Source: Corynespora cassiicola (lineage: Eukaryota > Ascomycota > Dothideomycetes > Pleosporales > Corynesporascaceae). From it: a stretch of DNA of 64,000 bases. Location: contig JAEUWY010000005.1 of assembly GCA_022059125.1 (NCBI GenBank), positions 1,674,001-1,738,000 of the forward strand, read 5' to 3'. Positions 1-11,226 of the stretch are shown in pieces. Within the stretch, counting starts at the first letter, position 1, and each line of letters opens with the position of its first letter. The notes under the pieces are model-generated. The model was not told where the DNA came from, ran no database searches, and saw only the letters and a list, made by a program, of their open reading frames with translations. A program made the position numbers and the translations under genes.

Positions 1-265
1 AGCGCAGAAAGGGCGAATCCACCCACGCGCGCCCAGGCGCCGGGTCTAGGACATGCTGCATCGTGGTGCGGGTTGCGTTCGGGATGACTGCGCAGGAGCT
101 CCGATGATACTTTCGGTGGTTTTGGTCCGTGCGCGTACCAGCCCTATGACGCTAGGTAGGGTACAGACGCTAGTAGCGGCGCTAGTGGGTCCTCCATAAC
201 AATGTTGGTCCTTGATCTGCAGCTTCTTTACTCCGACAACCTTCTTTTGTGGACACAGCTTCGAC

Positions 266-1917
266 ATGGAGGAACCTAGGCTGAAGGTAAGGCTTCTGGC
301 TAGCACAGAAGCAGGCGCAAAGCATGTGACGGTGGACTCTACTCATGAACGCAATTTCAAGATGGGCGAAACAGAACCCAAGAACAGCCAGACTTCAGGC
401 GTGGATTCCCAGCATGAGGATTGTGTTGAAAGCAATGTTAATGCTGGAGAAATTAAAAACAAGGTGGAATCAATTCCAGGCGAGCTTGAAATGCAATCGA
501 ACAGCAGCTCCAATGAAGAGGATTCTAGCTGTTCCTCAGACAACGACTCGGACTCGGACGACTCAGACAATCTAGAAAGCTCAGAGCTCAATCCCTCTCG
601 GGAGGTCTGTCGATATGTGAGCTCAATTAATGAAGCGAAACTGTGAATACTATCTCGGCTTGTTTCTACATTATACGGGTACTGACGTGAGACAGTTTCC
701 CGGATGGCTTGGGCTTCATCACGGCAGACTACGATCGCACGCTGTCTGTATATGCTATCCCCGCAGATGCCCCCAATGCCTTGGAAGTCATTCCTCTCGA
801 ACCATATGCTCAGATCAAGCGAGCCGAACCCATCTGGAGTTTTGCGATTCATCCGCGCTTCAGTGTTGCTGATCCAACCACTTCTCACGTTCTAGTGGGC
901 TGTCGCGATTCATATGTCACCCTCTATAATGCTTTGTGGGATGTCACTCGCAATCAATTTGACGAGAATGGACAACCAGTACCGCCACCACCCGGTCCGC
1001 CGAATATCTCTGCGAAACTTGCAAGCTACAAGATCATTGACCCCATGCGGGAGACCGTGTTAGCACCTAACAGTCTCACCTACAATCACGACGGTACTCG
1101 CTTCATCGCTGGTCTGAAGGACGCTGTCACCATTTTCGATATGGACTACACCGACAGTCCTGTGTTGACCCAGAAAACGATTCCATCGAGAAACAGCAAG
1201 CTCAAAGGCGGTGGTCGTGGCTTTAAAGGCGTTATAAGTGCACTCTCTCTTGCCCCGCAGGCCTCTGGCTCCGGTGGTATTCTGGCCGCAGGCTCTCGCA
1301 CGCGCTGGGTAGCTCTTTACGAGAGCGCAGGGGACGGCAACAAGATCACCGAGTTCTCACTCCCTACAACACTGAGAACCAGATGCAACTCCCAATCTGG
1401 CTCCCCTGGCTCTGATATCGACGACACTCCGGGCTCTGGCATCAGCCAGCTCAAGTGGAGTGCTTGTGGAACTTATCTATACGTGGCGGAGAGGGTGTCG
1501 GACTCTATTCTTATATACGATCGACGGAATTTCGGCTTCGCTTTATCACATTGTGCTGGACGAAATGCGAGGACTAATAACCGACTTGGCTTCGATGTAT
1601 GGTCTGCTAGTACGCACTACCACCAGCCGGGCACATCCGAAGAGGTCTGGGCTGGGGGCATAGATGGAAAAATTCGTATCTGGCGAGATCCCTATTTCAA
1701 AGAAGGGGCATTGGAGGCAGACGAGGTAGTTCAAGTGGGCGAAGATCCAATCACTAGCACACTAGTGCATCCCTATGGCAGCCTTGCTGTGGTATGCTCG
1801 GGACGTTATGAATACGGGCTCGATGTCCCGACTAGTGAAAAGGGTCTTTTGATGGATAGGCCGGGATGTCCAAAGCTGCGGCAGTGGGGATCTGTGGATA
1901 TTCTGGGGCTGACTTGA
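266..1917 (+). CDS. WD40 protein of the WRAP53/TCAB1 (Swt21/Gnr1) family
   Basis: Two exons, 266..642 and 696..1917, give 532 residues. The 53-nt intron has a GTGAAT donor, a TACTGAC branch site and a GACAG acceptor; joining it restores an uninterrupted blade around FPDGLGFITADYDRTLSVY. The first ~110 residues are acidic and Ser/Asp-rich with no fold visible. The rest is a WD40 propeller with the layout of human WRAP53/TCAB1: a first blade ending in VYAIP, an EPIWSFAIHP blade, an HDGTRFIAGLKDAVTIFD blade, a GVISALSLAPQ blade and a final VHPYGSLAVVCSGR strand. In animals the family binds CAB-box small Cajal-body RNAs and telomerase RNA; the yeast relative Swt21 is linked to splicing. The fungal role is inferred. 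A start 18 codons upstream (212) is in frame and possible. Confidence 0.82.
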
Positions 1918-2386
1918 TCACGGGAAAGAATTCTGGTTGCGTAAGAGGCGCGGTCATCTGGTGGGGAGCCAAGATTTATATGAACAGAGGGATACCATGG
2001 GAAAGCCTGAGATGAAAGGGTGCTGATACCCCGATAAAGGCTGTATTCAGATACAACAACAATAATGGAAGTTACACAAAAACTAGAAACAAGTAACAAG
2101 TAACGTAAGAGAAGGTAGCCCGCTTGGCAAATGTACGTTAATTCGTAATTCAGTAGGAGCGATGACAGATGATTGACCGGTCAAGTCGATTTCCGGTGTA
2201 TGTCTACAAAGAGCAATGATACACGATCGCAGAAGCTGTTCGTAATCAGGCTAAACCGAAAAGATCTCACCAGCCCTTTCTCAGCCTGGAACCTGTATGC
2301 TACTTAAGTCTAACCATTTAGCTCAATCGAATTTCAGGACTTAAAAATTAATCACTAAAACAACGTCTTTACCTAGCTCTCTTGCA
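1918..2386. other. Intergenic, no gene seen
   Basis: Tandem spacer between two plus-strand genes. It presumably holds the 3' UTR of the WD40 gene and the promoter of the next gene. I see no conserved element or repeat. Confidence 0.6.
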
Positions 2387-3491
2387 ATGTCTGCTCCACC
2401 TAGCCTGGATGATCTGGAGAGACAGGCGCCAAATCGTAGGACACTAGGCGTGTGGCGTCCCTTTGGACTTGGCCGAAAGTCTGTTCGAGGAGGAGAAGCA
2501 CATGTCTCAACTCAAGCAGGCCAATGCTGCTTCCTTTGTTTGCAGGGAAAGAATTTTGCACAACATGCAGTTCGAATACCATGCTTTCGTTCGGCCAAGA
2601 CACACCGGGATGGTCTTTTGGGGAGAAAGGAAAAAACAAGAAGTGGCGATGAGATAACGAAAAGCGATTCTGAGAGCGATTTCTCGGTTTATCAAAAATT
2701 GGTGGAAGCTTGTTACCAATACCAGGGCAAATGGAAGAGATGGGTTCCATTTTATGGACCTGTGGACGTACGTGAGGTCAAGGTAATAATGCAATTCTAT
2801 CATTGGCTTTTGCTCAGAAACACTTTCTAGTTTGTATTCACCGGAATAGCGGAGAAGAATGGTCGATTTGCGATACACATACATCCCATCATTGTCGATG
2901 AAGTACAAGAAGAGGCTAATCAAACGATTGCATTCGTATCAAAGTATGACAATGATTATGATCGATGCAGTCGCAATAATCACAATGATGACTGTGAGGC
3001 CGCGACGGATGCCTACCATTTACCATGCATGATGACCCGGTATAAAAATGCTTGGCAAAGGAAGAAGGGTTTGGCCAGTCTCCATCAGCTGAGAGATTGT
3101 GTGAGAGATCCACGGAATGCAGATGAATGCAGAACTTTAGATGGACTAGCCCAAAGGAGCTTCATCTTGGGAAACAAGTAAGTTGACCGACTAAAGACAG
3201 AGACAGTGCTGACACAATAATCTATAAAGCGAAGTTAAAGCTCCATTGGCTCACGAAGCATATGATGAGATGAAAGAGTATCCGGGAATTCAGATTGTTC
3301 TTGGTTGGCAATGGGATCGTATCTGTGCTGAGATACCACTTGCAGTGATTTACTCTTGGTTTGGCATCAGTATCATTTGGCTTTTTGTGATTGTTTGGAG
3401 CAAATCAACTGGCAACTGGCAAATTGCAACGGCTGTAGGACAGATACTGGTTGCTTCGCTGACCGTCCTTGTCTGTTTACTGAAGGACTAA
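2387..3491 (+). CDS. Fungal membrane protein of unknown function, 5' part frame-broken
   Basis: The 3' half is clear. An exon ending at 2782 joins 2831..3177 (49-nt intron) and then 3230..3491 (52-nt intron), all in phase. It encodes a soluble part with a VPFYGPVDVREVK motif and an RTLDGLAQRSFI motif, then two hydrophobic C-terminal segments (IPLAVIYSWFGISIIWLFVIV and the last 20 residues). I recall this layout from an uncharacterised fungal family. The 5' part is not collinear: 2387-2450 reads in one frame, the protein-like block 2463-2654 (LAESLFEEEKHMSQLKQ, then HTGMVFWGERKKQE) in another, and 2660-2782 back in the first. I find no convincing introns at these switches, so the gene may be a pseudogene or carry two compensating indels. 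Function unknown. Confidence 0.55.
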
Positions 3492-4620
3492 CGGATTATG
3501 TACCGTATATTTTGCCAAGTACCAGTTAATAATGCTACAATTCGATTCGAATACGATATAAATCCTGGCTTCCTAACAAAGCGCATATGTAACAATCTAT
3601 GCTAAAAACTAGACTGAAGTGTTTCAGGGGAACCGTGGAAAAATATTACTGAGATGGATCCGTTGGAATGCACGGTACATGTGTTTTCACTCAAAACCGA
3701 TACATAGGCGATACTAGTGATCTTCCACGCGCAGACCAAGGCCAGCTAAAAAGCTAACACCCAGCGCCTAAGGAAACTGAAATTGTCTGTTTGAAATTCA
3801 ACGATGTATTACAGATGAAGAAAAACCGAGCTTGGTTGCTTAATTCATATCATGGGAGCGCACATACCTATCCCAATCTGTAACGCACAAGCACATTTTT
3901 CAGAGTGGCGACCTATTCCATTGATTACCTATGCCACCTGTAACCCACCCACCCTCCAAGCCCAAGAAGCCGAACCGCCCTGATAAAGAATAAGGAAAAA
4001 TAAAGCAAGCCCTCTCCGAACCTCTCTCTACTCCAAGCCAATATCCCCGGGAAAAGTTTCCCATGATCACTGCCAGCAGGGCAGAAGTCAGACCAGGAAA
4101 AGGAAAAAAACAAAGCCCACAGCCAGGTAAGCCGAGGCTCGGCAGGGGCATGATAGAGGAAGGAGAGCTATTCGACTAGAGAAGAAAAAGGAATTAGAAC
4201 AAAGTTGGACAAATCTAAACCCAAGAAGCTACTGCTTCCAAATAATGAAGCAATAATGCTACTACGGCCAGCCAATTGTTACCACTACTTGACAAGGGAG
4301 GTCCCAACTGCAAAAGACTTCAATCATTCAATCAATCAATCAATCAATTCATCGGTCTGATCCACCCCAAATGCTTTCCCCCCCCCTTGTAATACCCGCC
4401 AACTGCCTTCAGCTTCCCCACGCGATCATCTTAGCCCCTTGTTTATCCATGGCTCGTCCCGTCCCGCTCCGATCGATCATCCGTTCCATGACTCCGAATC
4501 CAAGAAAAAAGAAAAGAGAGAGAAGTCCAGAAAAGGGCGAACAGGTCTGTGTGTTGCACGTGTGCGTGCGTTCGTGCATGCGGGGCGAGCTCAAGGGTAA
4601 GGGATAGACGCGTGCACTGT
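3492..4620. other. Intergenic, converging 3' ends
   Basis: Spacer between the plus-strand membrane-protein gene and the minus-strand CK2 beta gene, so it should hold two 3' UTRs. The only structure I see is a short TCAA-type tetranucleotide repeat near 4321-4350. Confidence 0.6.
4321..4350. repeat. Tetranucleotide (CAAT/ATCA) microsatellite
   Basis: About six copies of a CAAT/ATCA unit in a row, about 270 bp beyond the stop codon of the CK2 beta gene. A simple-sequence tract, possibly transcribed in its 3' UTR. Confidence 0.7.
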
Positions 4621-5736
4621 CTACCCAGCAGCGCCGACGCCGTTGGTATCCATCGGGCTGCCGCCTCCCGCTGCTCCTGAGCCGTTCGTTCGTCTCCTCC
4701 TGCCCACAACCTTCTTTCTCCTGTCCGCAGGCACGCCCTTGCCCTCAGCAACGTCCACCATGTTCATGTCGTCGTCGTCGGGCTTCTCGCCGTCTTCGCC
4801 AGAGTGTTCCTCCCAGTATCGCCTCGTCTCGTCCAGCTCGGTCACATCCGCGGGCCGCATCCTCAGCCATTTCATACGGGGGCCTGATCGTGCGCGCTCG
4901 CTGACCCTGAAGCCATATATGCGTGGCTCGTAGATGTTTCCGGGGCCAAGACCGGGTGCGAGGTTGTGAGGTGCTACGCCGTTTATGGATGTGACGTTGG
5001 CAGGGGTGGTGTTGTTGGCGTTGCGGCTCTTGGCTTCCTGGTTCGCGGCTTGTATGGCGAGGAGGGCATCTGCGGCGCCGACCGAGTTGACACGTGCGCC
5101 GCCGATGTCAATGTCGGTGAAGGTCATGAAGAACAGCGAGGGGAACGTGGTACCAAAGAAGGCGCCGTCGACAGTCTGGAAGCGAGAGTTGGGTGGGGTG
5201 TAGACATCGAGACACGAGGGACAGAACAGCTTGACCGTCTCATGGCCTGGGCTATCATTCAAGCCGACGGGCAAGACTTTGCACGAGTTGCAGTTGACTC
5301 GGGGGCAGGTGCCAAAGTGCTGCAGCTCGTACTTCTCGGCCATCTGCTGGATGCCTGGGCGCGAGGTGATGTAGCGCTGATGTATAAGGCCGTAGAGCAA
5401 CTCGGCAGAGCTCTCTATGACGCTCAGGTCTGACGCTATCCGGAGGTGTCTTCGATCGCTGGCTCTTCGATAGCCACCGGCAGGTCGTTCGTCTCCCAGG
5501 ATCTCGTCGTCCTCTTCGTCCTCCTCCTCCTCTTCCTCGTCATCCTCATCATCCTCTGGCTCTACATCCAGTATCATCTCCAGGGCCTCCTTGTACATGG
5601 GCACCTGCGACTGCAGGCCCGTGAGGTTGAAGTCGTCCTCGATAAAGTCCTCCGACACCTCGGCGAAGTATTCGTGGCCCAGCAGGCCGCAAAAGGACGA
5701 GATCCATGACTCGGTGACCTGCGACGACGACGACAT
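4621..5736 (-). CDS. CKB1: Casein kinase II regulatory subunit beta
   Basis: Single exon of 371 codons. The start is taken at 5736 (MSSSSQVTESWISSFC), where CK2 beta similarity begins; an in-frame ATG 20 codons upstream is less likely. CK2 beta dimerises through a zinc finger and tethers two catalytic alpha subunits, setting substrate choice of this nuclear and cytoplasmic kinase. The finger is visible as Cys144, Cys149, Cys172 and Cys175 (CPRVNC and FCPSC). Between helix alpha-C and the finger there is a run of about 23 acidic residues (57-79), an insertion also known in yeast Ckb1. After the conserved GFRV core the protein has an extra tail of ~80 residues, acidic then basic (RRKKVVGRRRR), absent from short animal forms. 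Identification is firm. Confidence 0.95.
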   Translation of the reverse strand: MSSSSQVTESWISSFCGLLGHEYFAEVSEDFIEDDFNLTGLQSQVPMYKEALEMILDVEPEDDEDDEEEEEEDEEDDEILGDERPAGGYRRASDRRHLRIASDLSVIESSAELLYGLIHQRYITSRPGIQQMAEKYELQHFGTCPRVNCNSCKVLPVGLNDSPGHETVKLFCPSCLDVYTPPNSRFQTVDGAFFGTTFPSLFFMTFTDIDIGGARVNSVGAADALLAIQAANQEAKSRNANNTTPANVTSINGVAPHNLAPGLGPGNIYEPRIYGFRVSERARSGPRMKWLRMRPADVTELDETRRYWEEHSGEDGEKPDDDDMNMVDVAEGKGVPADRRKKVVGRRRRTNGSGAAGGGSPMDTNGVGAAG

Positions 5737-6433
5737 GGCGGGCGGATGGGTGTTGCGGTGCGTGGATGTGCGCTCAAGGCACTTTTGCAGCAGCAATGGC
5801 GCGTGGGTAGATGCGCGGGTCGGGTGGTGGGCTGGAAACGGCCGCTGGGGCCAATGGGGGGTGGTCGGGAGCGCGAGGGGTTCGAAATTCAGAATGTGGG
5901 GGTTCGCGGCCAGCAGCGTCGGCGGCGAGGGTGCAGAGGGTTTTTGATTAAGTGTAGGGGCACTACCGGTGCCCGGGGATCAGCAGTCTGCGATGGCATA
6001 CAACGCAGCGGCCGTGGCGGAGCTGCAGACAAGGTCGAGGCGAGGCCCGCGGCAATCGTACTGACAAGTCGGGCTGCAGGGCGAGGACAGCGAGGGAAGA
6101 GGCTCTCGGGCGGGCGCTGGGAGCGGGCGTGGTTATGCGACGTTGGAGCGGGCCTGGACTAGTGCCAGATCAGCAGTACGGAGCCGGTTACAAGCATGTT
6201 TGGGGGGGCTGTTGGGCGTTCTGTGGCAGGTGAGGTTGTCGCAAGCTTTGGTCGTTCCAGCCCCGCGGCCACACCGTCACGTGATTGGGCGATCGCAGTC
6301 ACTCGCACATCACGCCTACGCACACACGGCTGGTCAACACGGGGGCAAGCTGGCCTGAGGCCCTGGTTTGATTCCTGGCTACTTCTGTTCCACTACACGC
6401 CCCTGGACCCCTTATCGGCACGCTCCCTCCGCT
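5737..6433. other. Intergenic: CK2 beta promoter side
   Basis: GC-rich spacer between the start of the CK2 beta gene and the 3' end of the Zn2Cys6 gene (both minus strand). It should hold the CK2 beta promoter and 5' UTR. It contains one CACGTGAT site directly followed by ATTGG (6278-6289). Open frames here look like chance GC-rich ORFs. Confidence 0.6.
6276..6289. promoter_or_regulatory. E-box CACGTGAT next to inverted CCAAT
   Basis: GTCACGTGAT overlaps ATTGGG, placing a Cbf1-type E-box (RTCACRTG on the minus strand) beside an inverted CCAAT about 540 bp upstream of the CK2 beta start. Binding is inferred from the motif only. Confidence 0.35.
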
Positions 6434-8883
6434 TCAGAACAGGTCTCTCATAATCCTCGCTAGCTCGTCGTTCTCCAGTCCGAATGCGGTTGGGAACTCT
6501 CCGCCATTGGGCACTTCGCCCGATGACAGCGGGTATCCGTTCTGCAGCATGGCCGAGTATCCTCCCGCAGCCTCAAACAGGGTGGTGAGGTCCGATGCCA
6601 TGCCATGGGGCGTGTCCAGCTGGCTGCCGTTTCGATTGTTGGAGAAAACCGCCAGCTCGTCCACTGGGTGGCCAGCAAGGCCAGCCATGGCCACCGCCGC
6701 CGACGAATGTGCATCGGCAGCATCGTTGTTGCGGACATTCAGGCCCAGGCTCGGGCCCACCTCCTTCAACATCTTGATCGTCTTCCACAGCCGCTTCGAG
6801 ACGTATGAGTTGGAAGACAGGCCTCGCACCAGATCGAGAGCCATGTAGAACTCGTCTCGACACTGTGAGCTGAACTCTGCAGGCGCATGTGCCACGGCCA
6901 GGAACAAAACCGCGAGCGCTGAGATGAGAAAATAATTGAACATGGTCTGTTGTGTCTTGTAGATGTCCGACGTCTGGTTGATATAAGTCAGGATCCGGAT
7001 CGTGTCCTTTGCCACCTTGACGACTATGTGCGCAAATTCGAGGTTGTCCATGATGCTGGTGGCTGTGTGCAGTACCGGGCGGTAGATCAGTATTCGCATC
7101 TGGTTCGCTCGGAGGTACAAGGCAACCTGCAGGCGATGAAGTCCGCGAGAGGGAAGATCAACTTGTCGACCACTATCTGGGTGTACAAATTTGAGAGATT
7201 CTGGTATGGAACGGTGCCAATTAAGGACCTGAAAATCGAGGAAGCTCATATCTTCCTTGTTGATCATATTTTGAGAAGTGTCGGCGTTGGCGATGGACCT
7301 CCAAACCTTTGATCCGATCACACTGTACGAAATCATGGCATTAAGGTAGGGTGTCGAGTCATCCTTGGAAGAGTTCAGCAGGAAGAAGCCAAATACATGC
7401 AGTTACTATCTTACCGGTTTTGGTAGGTTTGGATCAATGTCTGTATCTTGGAAAGCGAAGGGCATGCCGGTTCCGAAGCTCCAACGCCTGTCAAGGACAT
7501 AGACAGACCAGAAAGTACGAATGGCTGCAGCTTGTTCCTCTGGCTCGTTGAAGATGGCGGGGTACGTCTCGCGACGATGCAGGCCCAGCTCTAAACACTG
7601 GCGTGCAGCCATCCCTATCACGCGCCATGCGAGGGCCTCGTCGTCTCTATGGAAGTGATACATTCCCTGCACTTGTTAGAATCTATAGGACTGCCTTGTG
7701 TGTTGGCTCACCGTCATTATTAACAGGTTGATGCTTTTGAGGTCGACAGGGTCTGACAAACTTGACTCGACCACCTTGTACACATTGTCGAAGAGTCTCT
7801 GGCCTAATGGGTCGGTCCCATTGCCCTCGAGTACCAAGGCAATGGCTAGCATGAGCTTCAGTATACTGGTACGATCATCCATGATGGCATCAGATCCAGG
7901 ACGGCCGCCCTGCATCAGACCTGATCGAGCAGCAGCCTCGACAAAGGAGAAGAGCATCTCGGCATATCGAAGTATCGTATCGATCTCTAAGAACGGGTAC
8001 ATTAGGCCCATCTCCTCGTGCCAAACATGCACCAAACGAAGTGCTTCCTGCTTGGAAAGGGACCATATGGGATCCTTGTCTGAGTGCAACGTCGCCCTGG
8101 GTGTTATGGCCTGGCCCACTGGCGGGGTTCCCAATGGCGTGCCATCTTGTGTAACAACCCCTTCATCCTCCCCTTCTTCTGTGCCGGTGATTCCCATTGT
8201 CTTTAAACTCGATTTGGCGACGCCCAGATTGAATGCGCTAGAGGTTGGGCCATGGAATCGAGGATGCTTGCTAAACGACTTGGTTCGCTGATGCGCCGGA
8301 GATGGAGGAACGCCCGGCGTCTGCCCAAGAGACATGGAGCGCGCGTATTCTTGAGTATTGAATGGGGTTCCGATGGAGCCCGCGCTCTGGACGTCGACCT
8401 GGGCTCTCAGCGAATTCAGGTTGGCGAAGAGTTGGTCGACCTGGTCTTGTAGGGAGGATATGTGCGCCGACATTTGCTTGAACTCTCTATGGTGCATTAG
8501 ATGCGGTACCTGAAGGATATGGCAGGGGCAACGCACTCCGATTCCTTGAAGTTGTTGCAGCAGTTGGGCGCATATAGACACTCGAGGGAGAGGTTGCCGC
8601 AGCGCTGGCAAGGCGTCTGCCCATTGCACTTTATTTTACGTCGCTTGCACTCATTGCTGGAGACTTTTATTAGCCATCATGGTCCCCGTCGGTGGAGATA
8701 GGTTACGCACCAGGCGATCGAGATGTAGCGGTTGCGCTTCGCTCGCGGCTGTGGAGCTCCATCCTCGCTTTTCCGCTTCTGCGACGCGGCGGACTCGTTC
8801 GGAGGGCTCATGGTGTCGCTTCCATTCATGTTCATCTTGGGTGTCATTACAGCGCGCAGTGCAGCGGCCTCCGTGCGGACCAC
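6434..8883 (-). CDS. Zn2Cys6 fungal transcription factor
   Basis: Five exons: 8711..8883, 8537..8656, 7712..8486, 7415..7666 and 6434..7363; introns of 54, 50, 45 and 51 nt; total 749 residues. The binuclear zinc cluster is completed only by splicing exon 1 to 2: Cys58, 61, 68, 74, 77 and 84 with spacing C-x2-C-x6-C-x5-C-x2-C-x6-C. A basic stretch (AKRNRY) precedes it and a short coiled coil (around LQDQVDQLFANLNSLRAQV) follows. The C-terminal two thirds match the fungal-specific transcription factor domain, including WRVIGMAARQCLELGLHRR and YVLDRRWSFGTGMPFA. It should be a nuclear DNA-binding regulator, probably dimeric. ATGs at residues 13, 17 or 19 could also be the start. It lies 253 bp downstream of the monooxygenase gene on the same strand, so co-regulation is possible but unproven. 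Targets unknown. Confidence 0.9.
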
Positions 8884-9136
8884 GACTCGTTCGCAGGTGC
8901 ACGACCTGGAGGGTTGACACGGGAAGTTGTGACAGTCTGCGGCGCGCTCGGACCAGCAAACGATCGTCGGAGGTTGGAATCTGCGGGGAAAGGTCCCTCC
9001 TGAGCATGCACGTGAGGCTCATTCAAAGACCTCCAGAGCTTGGTAAGCCGGGTCTGCAGGCTTGTAATTGGATGTTTTCATTATTATCTGTATTACTGCA
9101 TAGATGCTGACGGAAAGACGGCGTTTCTGTTATCAT

Positions 9137-11226
9137 CTACAGACTGACACTTGAAACCTTTTTCTTCAAAAGGCCCAATGTCTTGAAAGCACCGGCTAGC
9201 AATTCTTGCACCAGTTGTTGGAGAGCCACCTTGATTTCCTGTGCACCAATTCCACCTTGTCGGAGACGATATGCCCCAATGATCACTACAGCAACACTCA
9301 ATAGGCGCAGAGCACGTTTCCGGCGAATGGCATTCACACCCTTCTTTGTATAGGCAATGTTCCAGTCATTCCACTTGGGGAAAGTACACCGGCGCCAGAA
9401 GTCGATTTGAGAGTATCTATATCTTCTAGTCAGCGCGTATTTCATGCCACAGCACAGCAGAACATACGGATACACTGTCGGATTCCACCCACTCTCGGTT
9501 TTGTACCAGCTTGTGCACCCGCCGCTCCCAAAGACTGTGTTCTTGAGGGCTTTCTGCAGGTCTGTGGTAAACGCGACTTCAGCCTCGTGCTTGACATCCA
9601 CCGTCAAGGCTTCGCCATTCAATACTAGCTTGATGAATTTCAGGCTGTAATTGATCATGTTCTCGCTGGCCATGACGACCGAAGAATGCCCCGTAGCAGT
9701 GTTCGGGCCGAAGATCATAAAGAAGTTGGGAAACCCGTCCATTGCCGTTCCTTGGTAGGCTTGTGCGCCGCCTCTTTCCTCCATGACCTCGACCAGGTCC
9801 TTCCCGTTCTTACCTGCGACCCGCAGAGGGTGGAGCCATCTATAAGTGTCGAAGCCATTTGCGAGGACAATCACATCAGCCGGTATCTCACGTTCAGGGA
9901 AGTCGCCCTTTGCCTCTGGAGGGTATACTACGCCTGGGCCTAGGACAACACTGTCTTCTGTGACTCGAGCCAAAGGTTGCGTGGTGAGTTCAATCTTGGG
10001 GTCGTTAAGGCTCTCATACCAACGCTTATCGAAGATGCGTCTCTTACACCCGAGACCATAGTTTGGTGTCAGAATATCGTGGTACTTCTCGGGAACGATC
10101 CTCTTCATGCGCTTGACCAACTTCTGTTCATAAGCCTCCCGTTTGTTCTCTCCATTCTTCGAGTTCGGAAACAAATCAAAGAATGCCTTTTCCGCACCAA
10201 CAAAGATGGTGAAGCGAAGGGCTTGTAGAAGACCGGGCACGCTGCTCATCACCCTGGGACTGTTTTTCTCCCACCACTCATCACCCCCAGGAGGCGGCAT
10301 TGCCGGTACGACCCATGGAGGAGACCGCATCAGCTGAGTTACGGATTTTGCATTATACGGCGCATTAGGAAGCCTGGGAACTAGCTGAGCTGAGCTGCAG
10401 CCTGTCCCAACAACCACCACCTTCTTGTCGGTCAAGTCGTAGCTCTCATCCCATCGAGCGGAATGAAACATCTTTCCCTTGAAGCTATCGATCCCTGGTA
10501 TACTGTCCGGCCATCCTTTGGGTTCGACAAGACCGCCGACGCAGGAGATGACAATCTTTGACCGTACGACTTCAGTCTCAGAATAGACTGCTGACTCGCC
10601 CTTCTCCTCGATGACCTTCATACGGTCTTTGTAGCCCAAATCGCCCATACCAGCGATCATCCGCCGGAGAGTCACCTCCCATATCTGCTCATCCTCTAGC
10701 CAGCGGCACCCCTCGATGTCCGTGTTGAGCTCGAATTTATCGGTGATCTTGTATTTCTGGCAGACATCATGGTAGTATTGCACGATTTCGCGGCCCGGCG
10801 GGTGAAACGATGTCCAGTTCGGATTTTGGCAGAAGGAGAAGCTGTAAAAGACAGCAGGTACGTCACTGGGATGGTCAGCTTCATTGAACCGTGTTGACTG
10901 GTTTGCTAGGAGGCGATATGACAAGAGCACATGTCATCATATAGGAATCAGTGCTCAATGTGCTCGCTCTGCCTCCTGGGGTCATGAGGGCATTACCGTA
11001 AGGCATCCGCACCGACTTACCAAGCTACACCGGGGTATCTGTTGATCCACCACGTCCCGCCGATTCCAGCTTGGCGATCGAACACTCGAAATTGGTCGAA
11101 CCCGAGCTCCTCCTTGAGCCTGCAAGCCATGGCAACACCGGAAGCACCGGCGCCTACGATGATGATAGGGTAGTATGTGTAGGCATTCTTGTCGTAGCCA
11201 TTCACTCTTCTGATGGTTTCCGACAT
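9137..11226 (-). CDS. Baeyer-Villiger-type flavin monooxygenase
   Basis: Exons 11021..11226, 9469..10865 and 9137..9417 give 627 residues. FAD and NADPH binding motifs are visible: GAGASG at residues 25-30 and GTGCSS further on. Between them is the type I BVMO fingerprint F-x-G-x3-H-x3-W-D (FKGKMFHSARWD). Such enzymes insert oxygen next to a ketone or oxidise heteroatoms, using NADPH and O2. The 155-nt first intron is long for this locus but joins RYPGVA to CDVPAVFYSFSF exactly as the family requires. The second intron (9418..9468) is 51 nt without an in-frame stop, so an unspliced reading also stays open; splicing gives the expected YPYSQI. The C-terminus has a hydrophobic segment (LLSVAVVIIGAYRL), suggesting a membrane anchor. 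Substrate unknown; no megasynthase lies nearby. Confidence 0.9.

Noticed and set aside
343..888. 181-codon minus ORF across the WD40 gene
   Set aside because: Ser-rich shadow of the acidic Asp/Ser leader; spans the predicted intron without signals.
6434..11226. Secondary-metabolite gene cluster
   Set aside because: Only an oxygenase and a regulator are present; no PKS, NRPS, terpene synthase or dedicated transporter adjacent.
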